Positions 30,610 to 38,172 of a stretch of 38,172 nucleotides of DNA are shown piece by piece. The DNA comes from Chlorokybus atmophyticus. Its lineage: Eukaryota; Streptophyta; Chlorokybophyceae; Chlorokybales; Chlorokybaceae. The notes beneath the pieces were generated by a model that was not told where the DNA came from, did no database searches, and was given only the letters and a program-made list of their open reading frames with translations. How positions within the stretch are numbered: position 1 is the first letter of the stretch; the number at the start of each line of letters is the position of its first letter. The position numbers and the translations under genes are program-made. The DNA is taken from assembly GCA_009103225.1 (NCBI GenBank), contig RHPI01000029.1:1-38172 (forward strand), in the 5' to 3' direction.

Positions 30610-31047
30610 TGTTGAGGATATTCCTACATCTAGGTCAATAGGTCAGTCGGTCAGCTTGCCCTCTACATAAGAATAGCCGCCAGAAGGTTCCAGGAGACTC
30701 AAGTCAAGAGGTCTAGGCGAGAGAAGGTTCCAGGCGCGTCGGCGAGTCCGGAGTCTGGAGACTTCCAGGCGCTGTAGTAGAATGATTGTATCCCGATGGT
30801 TACTTGACTATTTGGCGTGTGCCATAGCTTATTGGAAAGCTCTTGAAGTTATCTACGTGGCACAACCTAGAAGGCAGGCTAAGGTTGAGTGTGCTAGATG
30901 CAGTAGCTTCTAGAGTAGAAGCATGTGTAGCTGGCGGGTATAAAACCCGTGGACCCAATGGCAATAGATGGTCTTGCATAGTCTCCTGGCGCTGGTGTTG
31001 TGGCGTGCATTTGTGCATGTGCATGCTTGTCATCGTCCATCTCAACA
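30610..31047 (+). repeat. 5' LTR of Copia-like element (438 bp)
   Basis: It begins TGTTGAGGATATTCC and ends CATCTCAACA, giving the canonical TG...CA boundaries. It is nearly identical to 32809-33238 except for small indels. TATAAAA near 30940 is a plausible promoter. Confidence 0.92.
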
Positions 31048-31172
31048 GGTTTTTGGCCCACACACGCTTGTGTAGCGTGTAGTGAGTTGATTCGTGTGAG
31101 TAGGTGTGGATGCTTTGTGAGTAGTAGGTTGCAAGGTCTGCAAGTAGCAGAGGGGCAACGAAGGTCACAAGC

Positions 31173-32764
31173 ATGGACGGCATCAAGTACACGATCAACC
31201 CACTGGACGTTGACAACTACAACATTTGGAGCGTGAAGATGGAGCTGCTACTGGCCCATAAAGAGTTGTGGAAGTATGTAGACCCGAAGGAGACTGTTCC
31301 CGTCGGTGAGGCGAGTGTCTGGGCGTCTCAAGGGAGAAAGGCTGAGCGCTGATTGGCTTGCACATGGTGGACCATCACCTGGTGCTGGTGAGGGAGTGCA
31401 AAGATGCAAGGGAGCTTTGGACAAAGCTTGAGAACCACTTCAAGGCGCGGAACATGGCAAGGAGACTGCAGCTGAGGCAGGAGCTCAACTCGTTGCGCAA
31501 AGAGAGCGGAGAGGCCATTATCAAGTTCATGGCGCGCGCGAAGGCGTTGCGGAGGGACTTGCTCGGTGTTGGCCACGAACTCAAGGAAGTGGAGGTAGTT
31601 TGGGCTGTGCTCTCAGGTTTGCCCAAAGAGTATAGGGTTGTTGTCACTATCTTGGAGTCGTCAACGGAGGACTTGACGCTGGACGGGGTGACACCACGGC
31701 TTCTTCAAGAGGAGCAGCGCTTGAGAAAGGAGGATGAAGTAGAGAACGGAGCTAAACCCGGAGGCGTGGCGTTCACAACTTCATCGAGGTATGCACATGA
31801 GAAGAAGGGCGCTCGAGGCAGCAATGTGGAGTGTTGGCATTGCGGGGAGCGTGGTCATGTGAGGAGCAAGTGTCCCAAGTGGAAGAGGGGGAGGGCTGAT
31901 GGTGAGGAGCGGGTGTGTACGTTCCACGCATCTGATGAAGGAGCGGAGTATCCTGGGTGGGTGCTGGATTCCGGAGCGAGCAAGCATCTCACAAGCGACA
32001 GAAGCAAGCTCATTAACCTCACTCCTTTGACTGAGCCAGTCACGGGGGACTTTGGGAACAAGAAGATGTTGAATGCTGTTGCAAAGGGAGAGGCCAACCT
32101 CAGGTGCAAGGTTGGTGGTGTAGTGAAGAAGGTTGTGCTTCGAGATGTACTTTATGTGCCAGGTGCATCTGCTAGTTTGTTCTCAGTACGTGTAGCCACG
32201 AGGGTTGGTGCTAGAGTTGTGTTTGATGCGGACAAGGCTAGGATAGTGCTTCGAGGCGTCACACATGTGGTAGGCATCAACAAGGGCGGATTGTACTACG
32301 TTGAGGAGGACAAGGCGCACAAGGATGTTGCAGCGACAAAGGTGGTTGACAAGGGAGCATTCAAGACACCACAAAGGCAAGGCAACAAGGAGGCACTGAA
32401 GATTGCTGTGAAGCGGACGAGCTCGGAGCCCGTGGGAGCTGCAAGGAGTTACAAGCAAGTGGTGGAGAGCAAGGTGGCTAAGGAAGAGCCAAGGGCTATC
32501 ACTAGGGCTGGAGTTGCAGTCTCAAGAAAGGAGGAGCAGCTGGTGCAAGGCGGCAACGAGCACGTGCAGCAAAAGAGCAAAGGGTTGAAGGTCAACCAGG
32601 AGGCTCAAGTTGCTGTGGAGAACAAGTTCTTCAAGGCTAACCGCTTTCAGGCGCTCATGGGAAGCATGGTGGAAGAAGTGGAGCAAGAAGAGAAGGTGAA
32701 AGGCATCTTGGCAATCGCGCACAAGAAGAAGAGCAAGGCTAGCATGAGAGCTAGTGGTGCATGA
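31173..32764 (+). CDS. Copia-like Gag plus aspartic protease, one frameshift
   Basis: The ATG at 31173 starts MDGIKYTINPLDVDNYNIWS, a typical Copia Gag start (x-NY-x-W motif). A one-base loss near 31347 moves the frame; the remainder runs from about 31349 to TGA at 32762-32764. It contains the UBN2-type Gag core (LWTKLENHF near 31420), a CCHC knuckle CWHCGERGHVRSKC (31834-31875), protease WVLDSGASKHLTS (31957-31995), DVLYVPGASASLFSV, and VVGINKGGLYYV as in gag-pre-integrase. After that it diverges into a Lys/Glu/Gln-rich tail with no integrase core. Known Copia polyproteins continue into integrase here, so this tail replaces Pol. Confidence 0.85.
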
Positions 32765-32808
32765 GCTACAAAGGTGAAGGTGTGAAGGTCAAGCTGCTCG
32801 CGTGTGAG

Positions 32809-33238
32809 TGTTGAGGATATTCCTACATCCAAGTCAGTCGGTCAGCTTGCCCTCTACATAGGAATAGCCGCCAGAAGGTTCCAGGCGACTCAAGTCAAGA
32901 GGTCTAGGCGCGAGAGGGTTCCAGGCGCATCGGCGAGTCCGGAGTCTGTAGACTTCCAGGCGCTGTAGTAGAATAATTGTATCTCGGTGGTTACTTGACT
33001 ATTTGACCTGTGCCATAGCTTGTTGGCAAGCTCTAGAAGTTAGCTACATAGCGCAACTTAGAGCGCAGCACTTAGTTGAGTGTGCTAGATGCAGTAGCTT
33101 CTAGAGTAGAAGCATGTGTAGCTGGCGGGTATAAAACCCGTGGACCCAATGGCAATAGATGGTCTTGCATAGTCTCCTGACGCTCGTGTTGTGGCGTGCA
33201 CTTGTGCATGTGCGTGCTTGTTATCGTCCATCTCAACA
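32809..33238 (+). repeat. 3' LTR of Copia-like element (430 bp)
   Basis: It begins TGTTGAGGATATTCC and ends CATCTCAACA, matching 30610-31047. It lacks about 8 bp near its start and has scattered substitutions, so the insertion is not brand new. Confidence 0.92.
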
Positions 33239-33243
33239 ACAGC
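33239..33243. repeat. Target-site duplication ACAGC (right) of the Copia-like element
   Basis: Exact copy of 30605-30609. Confidence 0.9.
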
Positions 33244-33668
33244 AATGTCAGTTGTTGGGACGCGCAATGGACCAGAACAGCATAGCGTGGTTATTGGAGA
33301 TGTGCTTTGCTCTCCAAGACCGCCATGTGTCCTTCGAGGAGCTCGAACACCTAGCGGGGGGGTGGGTTGATCGCGTTCGAAAGACCAAAGCGGCACGCAC
33401 CGCCCTTGAAATCGCTTATATGGAGGAGCAGGCAGCAGTCATTGTGGAGGACATTCCAGTAGTCGCCAACGCTACCTCTTGGTCCCATGCCATTGGACCA
33501 CTGACTATAGGCCAGACGCGGGAACAACTTGAGGCTCTTCTCAACAAGTGGAGGAGTCAGTTCAGTTTCAGCGTAAAGGAACTGGCGTCTGCTCAGTTTA
33601 CAAGATGGACATCGAGCTGGTGGACACCGAACCGATTTTCCGACAACACCCACCACATGGCGCCTGCA
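33244..33668 (+). pseudogene. Retroelement copy 2: DNMT3-like motif X, linker, and start of reverse transcriptase
   Basis: Joining across the Copia-like element keeps frame. QLLGRAMDQNSIAWLL (33249-33296) is the C-terminal motif X region, comparable to the RQRLLGR stretch of DNMT3. A helical linker of about 95 codons follows. After a one-base frame change near 33583 the reading becomes VYKMDIELVDTEPIFRQHP (33596-33652). This matches the conserved sequence immediately before reverse transcriptase in Ty3/Gypsy Pol (H-x-I-x-L-x-D-x-x-P-I-x-Q-R-x). The RT itself is cut off by the next element at about 33660-33670. This places methyltransferase between protease and RT in the polyprotein. Confidence 0.65.
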
Positions 33669-33669
33669 G

Positions 33670-34090
33670 TGCGTGCCGTTCACGGCACAAGCAGTTAACT
33701 TCTTCGGCGCAGACGGCACAACCAGGCTGTGCCGTCGGGACTTCCTGGTAAAAAAAGCCGTCCGCGGTCGGTACGCAGACTGCAGTCTTGTGCCGGCGTC
33801 GGCGCCTTTGCTCCCTTGTGCCATTGACGGCACAAGACAGTCCAAGCTGAAGTCGGCACAACAGAGCTGGTGCCGTGATCGGTACAAGGTTCCACATCCC
33901 GATCACGGCACGAGACTAGCGATCCGTTAACGGTTCGTCAATCATTGTGCCGCTACCGGTGCAGAAAACTTATGCCGAGAGCGGCACAGTAGACTTGTAC
34001 CGTAGCAAAGCAGCAGCCTTCTCTCCTCCTGCGCTGTGACCGGCAGCGGATTACATCAATGGCTTGTGCCGAAAACGGCACAACACCCTC
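33670..34090. repeat. Array of CGGCACAAG/CTTGTGCCG palindromes (subterminal repeats of CACTA-like element)
   Basis: Motifs GTGCCGTTCACGGCAC, GACGGCACAA...TGTGCCGTC, CTTGTGCC...GGCACAAG and similar recur at least ten times in both orientations. The array starts where retroelement copy 2 stops and lies upstream of a TNP2-like transposase on the same strand, as expected for the 5' terminal region of a CACTA-type transposon. The exact end was not fixed; CAGTGCG at about 33666 may be close to it. Confidence 0.6.
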
Positions 34091-34755
34091 GTACCGACCA
34101 GCAGCCTTGGAGCTGAGCTGAGCTGGGTCGGAGCGGATGCTGAGCTGCATGCTTGGAGGAAGAGAAGGAGGCGGCGGCGCGAGCTGCTGCTGCTGGTTTA
34201 CTTGGAGAAGCCAGTGGCGTGAGCTACTGCTGCTGCTGCTGCTGAGCTGCTTATGAGAAGAAGCTGCTTCTACCAAGAAGCAGATTTGGCAGGAAATTGC
34301 ACATCAGCTGGAGCTGGAGCTGAGCTGCGGCAGGTTGGATGAAGCTGTCTGGATTCTTGGGTTCTCGAGGACGGTGAACTGAGCTGCTGCTGCGGAGCGG
34401 AGCTATTGCTGCTGCTGCGGAGCGGAGCTGCTGACATGCTGCTGGGGAGAAGGAGTTATTTCTGCTCACGAGCTCTTGCTGGTAAGGCCAATGCTAGCTT
34501 GTTATTGTTGCTTGGTTTGCTCTGTCAGTGAGGCTTGGTCGAGAGTGTCTCCCTTACAGTCTGTTAGCTTGCTGCTGGGCGTCTTGCATTCAATCTCACT
34601 TGTTCAAGGTGAATGCTTGTAGTTGCTCCGTTTTCGTTTGCTAAATCCAAGATATCAGTGACCGCTGCTGCCAATTATTAGCCCCCAAGTTGTCCGTCAT
34701 ATGCTGTCACTGCTAGCAGTATTAAAGTCCGACTTACACGCTATCATCTGCAGCC
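34091..34755. promoter_or_regulatory. GAGCTG/CTGCTG-rich region and 5' leader of transposase gene
   Basis: 34091-34470 is dominated by GAGCTG and CTG words of low complexity. The remainder up to 34755 has no coding signal and presumably contains the promoter and leader, but no TATA box is clear. Confidence 0.4.
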
Positions 34756-37700
34756 ATGGCAGGACGCATTGTTCAACAGTCTGCTGTTCTGCGCGAGCGT
34801 GAGCAGTTTGATGAAACGCTTGCACTAATCAAGCATGCTGGTGGGAAGCCACGCAAAGCCAGTGTACGTGCTAAACGGTCACTGCTTAAAGAGATGAGGG
34901 CCGCCCAGCAAGCGCGTCCAACAAACATCAGCCCGCACCTCACTGGAGGAGGAGGTGATTTGCAGCTGCCTGCACCTGCGTCTGCCTTGGAGCTTGAGCC
35001 TGCACCTGCGTCTGCCTTGGAGCCCGAACCTGCACCTGCGTCTGCCTTGGAGCCCGAGCCTGCGCCTGAAGATCAACCACACCTGTCCAACCAGCAGACA
35101 GCAGAACAATCTTCTCAAGAGACGCCGGACTTTGGAGCCGCCGAGCAATCCGATCATTCTGGCAACCAAGAGCCTGAGCCTGAGCAGCCTCCAACCTTCA
35201 GTCGCGACCTTTGCCTCTGCTCCAAGTGCAAAGGCTTGGTAAGTTGCTTCGCTTGGCCTGCGCTGATGAACAAGTGACCATGCATGCACGTTGCTTGAAC
35301 CCTTACTGTGTCGCAGATAATGCAGCCGCGCTTGGTCATCGATGCGCACTTAGCCAAAGACGAGGCGGCCAGACGGCTGAGGAGCATTCCCACTGTGCAA
35401 CCCACTTTGGACAGCTTTGATGCAGACAAGTTGCCTGATCTGCAGCAGACGTCTACAACTTACCTGGACAAGATAATCGAGATCTCATCCATCCTAGACG
35501 AAGCTGGAGTCTCGCAGGACTGCTTCAACAAACTGCTCCCTGTCCTCTTTAAAGGCGAAAGCTCCCTGATGGCTTTGGCTAAGAAGGGATTGTTCGATGA
35601 GAAGAGCGAAGGCTTCAAGCTGCCTACTACTTGCAAGAGCCTGATTGGCATGTTTGAGCGCATGGGGATGCCTTCAACACTGCATTATTCTGTCTGTGCC
35701 TGCGGCCACCTGTTCGACAAGCCCTATCCAAATGCTGAGCTCGTTGTGCAAGACGAAGACTCGGTGCGCTCCAGCTACCGGCAGCGCGAGAAGGAGCGCA
35801 AGGCCATGGCAAAAGAACAGTGCCCAGACTGCAGTCAGAAACGCAAGGAAGGCACGAGTTTCTACTACCTCCCTCTCAGGTCAAGGTTGCAGCTTATGTT
35901 GGGCGTGCCAACCATCTGTCATCAATGGCTCCAGGCCTGGCTGCACCGGGAGCGGTGGCTTGACAAAGATCCAGCAATACCTCCTGCCAGTCAACATGAA
36001 GTCTGGGATGGAGCTCGTATGAGGGAGATCTCCGACTTCTTCAACCCCAAGAAGACCTACTGGCTGCCAGTCAGATGCGAGCACTGCCAGACAGTTCACA
36101 GACCAGGCCACCACTTCACTGAAGGCGACAGTGATGATGGGCCGCAGTGGAGGTTTCGGTGTCGCACCTGCGAGCAGGTCACCTGTCCTTTCAAGCATAT
36201 GGCCTGCGGTGACCCGAGGAACCTCATCTTCATTGGCCACTGGGACGGCTTCACCACAGCCAGCACCAGCCCCCGCAACACGCTGATGATCAACGTGGCC
36301 ATCTTGAACGGAGGCAAGTTGTTGAGCGCGCAGACGTCTTCGCTTCTTCCTGTGGGTTTTGTGCCCAAAGATCAGCTTCCCAAGGGGGTTGACAACATGG
36401 ACCCCTTTCTGAAGCCACTTATAGACGAGCTCGAATCACTGCTGCTTGAGGGCTTCACCTGCAATTATGCCCTCCCCACCTCTGAAGTTTGCCCTGACCT
36501 GCACTCTCAAGCAGCCGGTGCTACCACGCGCTTGCGTGCGATGCTGCTCATCTGGGCTGGTGATCACCCAGCCCAGTGTCAGATACTGAAGATGAAAGAT
36601 GGTGGCATCTTGGGCTGCCGCAGATGCTGGTGTAAGGCCCAGCCCTACATGGAAGAAGCCCAAAGGCCTGTAAAGCGCAAGGCTGCTCCAGAGTCCGACG
36701 ACGAGCAGGTGTCTGCTTGCAAGAAGGCTGTTTCCAAGTCCAGCAGCCAGGCAAAGTCTGCTAGCAGGAATAAGAAGCAGGCGGCTGAGAAGAAGAAGAA
36801 GAAGAAGAAGCAACCTGCCAGCAAGAAGCGTGCTGCTGCATCAACCAGCAATGGTCCAGCTGGTCCTAGCAACTCCCAAGCAGTGGAGCTCAACACCTAC
36901 CAGAAGAAGGTCTACCGCTACGATCAGAACTTCATGCACTCAAGACATCCATGGCCCGAGAGAGAAGAACAGGAGACTCTGACCAACATTGATAAGCTGG
37001 AGACTGCTGCTACCCCTGCTATTGGAACACAAGTCAGCATGGAGACAGGTGTCACAGGCAGGAGCCAACTGTGGCGCCTCTACCATGCCTATGGCTTCAG
37101 CCCACTCAAGGACGTGGTGTACGACGTCATGCACACCTTGTGTGAAGGTCTAGTGAAGGGCCTCTGCCATGCAGTTTTTGCAAAGGGAGCGCACGAAAGG
37201 GTGGTGGATGTTCCCTTGGTGGAGGCCAGGCTTAAGGACTTCACTGCAGCCTTGATCAAGGAAATGCGATCCGGGCGCTCTCCAAAGGGGATTACAGACA
37301 GGCTGGGCTGGTGGAAGGCAGAAGACTACCAGAAGTTTATGCAGGACTTTGCACCTTACGTGACAACGGGCTTGCTGACTTCGCACATGCGCGACGTCTT
37401 CATGTCCTTACACAAGCTCATCTGCCTGTTCTATCGCCACTCCCGCTTCAATGGCTGGACCGAAGACACCCTCAGACTGGCAGACAGCTTACTGCGTTAC
37501 TGGCGTATCAACTCAGAAGAATGCTTTGGCCACAACTTGAGACCTCTAGAGCATGCTGCTGGAGCAGGTCATCTGCTGGACGATATCTTCCGCCACGGCA
37601 GCCATGATGTGTACTGGTGCTACGTCTTCGAGCGCGCTGTCTCAGATCACTTGGAGACCAGCACCAACAACAAAGAGTATGAGTTCAGCTACATACATCG

Positions 37701-38172
37701 ACACGTACGCTTGTGGTACGAGCGGCTGCTTACTGTCTTGCGCGAAGACCAGCGCACGGGCATGGTCTTTGCAACACGCGTTCAGCTGCAGTTGCGGTCT
37801 CATCGCGTGTCCAGCGGTGTTGGAGGTTTCTGGTACGAAGCACCCAGTCAAAGCAAGGCTTTGGAACTCTGGAAGAAGGCTGAGACGTGTCCACACCGGT
37901 CTGAGTCACAAGACATTCTTGCTCGAGGCATACTTATTGGCCAGCTGCCAGGTCAACCCACACCACTAAGCTCACAGCGGTTTGAGATGGTCAGCAGGCA
38001 CATCAGAGCAGATGCCAGGCATCTCGTGCAGAATACGGCTTACCACTACAAGGCTGTGCTGCTTAATGGGGAGATTCACAGGTTAGTTTGCTTGCTATTG
38101 TTGTCCTCACACGTGCTGTTGTGCTTGCTGTCTGACTGCTACCAAGCTTTGTGTTCTACTGTGCAGAACAGA
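34756..38172 (+). CDS. TNP2-like (CACTA/EnSpm superfamily) transposase, 3' end outside window
   Basis: Exon 1 is 34756-35235 (ATG 34756), with donor TTG|GTAAGT and an intron to 35316 (GTCGCAG). Exon 2 is 35317-38081, about 920 codons without a stop, with intron 38082-38166 (GTTAGT...GTGCAG). Exon 3 starts at 38167 and leaves the window. Exon 1 has three copies of a PAPASALEPE-type repeat (about 34966-35064). Exon 2 contains zinc-like pairs (CACGH, CPDC, CEHC, CRTC), HPAQCQILKMKDGGILGCRR (about 36568-36627, like the tnp2 PAR...NG..GCR motif), a Lys-rich insert, DVVYDVMHTLCEGLVKGL (about 37111-37164, like the D-x-MH-x-x-x-LG motif) and a DUF4218-like region with YVFERA near 37621-37640. It would cut and paste elements bearing the upstream palindromes. 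Confidence 0.75.

Larger units (their letters stand above)
30610..33238 (+). mobile_element. Non-autonomous Copia-like LTR retrotransposon, complete (2.63 kb)
   Basis: Two LTRs (438 and 430 bp), a 5-bp TSD ACAGC and an internal region of about 1.76 kb coding only Gag, protease and a short gag-pre-integrase-like part. Integrase, reverse transcriptase and RNase H are absent, so movement would need enzymes from another element. No convincing primer-binding site follows the 5' LTR; a purine-rich AAAGGTGAAGGTGTGAAGG at about 32770-32788 could be the polypurine tract. It inserted into the methyltransferase gene of copy 2. Confidence 0.9.

Noticed and set aside
33665-33672. Exact CACTA terminus of the TNP2 transposon
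   Set aside because: Only CAGTGCG is seen near the expected end, and the 3' end is outside the window, so TIR and TSD cannot be tested.

Overview
The window is eukaryotic nuclear DNA. It has GT-AG introns (four clear ones of 58-74 nt, others up to about 180 nt), no bacterial operon layout, CA/TG-rich low-complexity introns, three unresolved N positions or gaps next to C or G runs, and almost nothing but nested transposable elements. The mix (Helitron Rep-helicase, hAT-type MITE, Copia-like and Ty3/Gypsy-like LTR elements, TNP2-type CACTA transposase, DNMT3/DRM-type methyltransferase) fits a repeat-rich green-lineage alga or plant. A dinoflagellate or other protist cannot be excluded from sequence alone.

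Layout. 0.1-3.8 kb: decayed Helitron Rep/PIF1-helicase, followed by a roughly 60/125-bp tandem repeat. 4.5-6.0 kb: a four-exon gene of unknown function and a GIY-YIG nuclease, plus strand. 6.3-8.5 kb: a spliced RING-finger gene, minus strand, enclosed by about 150-bp inverted repeats. 9-10.7 kb: gene-poor, hairpin-rich, with an N gap. 10.9-13 kb: candidate exons on the minus strand with duplicated exon types, in TG/CA-rich introns seeded with a palindrome family. 13.8-14.1 kb: another palindrome array. 14.5-16.5 kb: CXC and Tudor-like coding segments. 17.1-24.7 kb: gag-like frames, then retroelement copy 1 (gag, aspartic protease, DNMT3-like methyltransferase, then a second phage-type cytosine methyltransferase). 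25.5-27.6 kb: a 2-kb terminal-inverted-repeat element with palindromic subterminal repeats and a tRNA-like sequence. 27.6-33.7 kb: retroelement copy 2 (gag, protease, DNMT3-like, then the start of reverse transcriptase), interrupted by a 516-bp hAT-type MITE and a complete 2.6-kb non-autonomous Copia-like element. 33.7-38.2 kb: the 5' half of a CACTA/TNP2-type transposon whose 2.8-kb main exon is open to the window edge.

Main discovery. Removing the two clean insertions from copy 2 gives one colinear series of polyprotein segments: gag, retropepsin, DNMT3/DRM-like methyltransferase with motifs I, VI, VIII, IX and X, and then the motif that precedes reverse transcriptase in Ty3/Gypsy Pol. A DNA methyltransferase therefore appears to sit between protease and RT. 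Copy 1 shares gag, protease and the DNMT3-like domain, but after motif VIII it switches to an unrelated phage/bacterial-type C5 methyltransferase. Both copies are broken by stops and frameshifts, so the architecture is ancestral and neither copy looks active.
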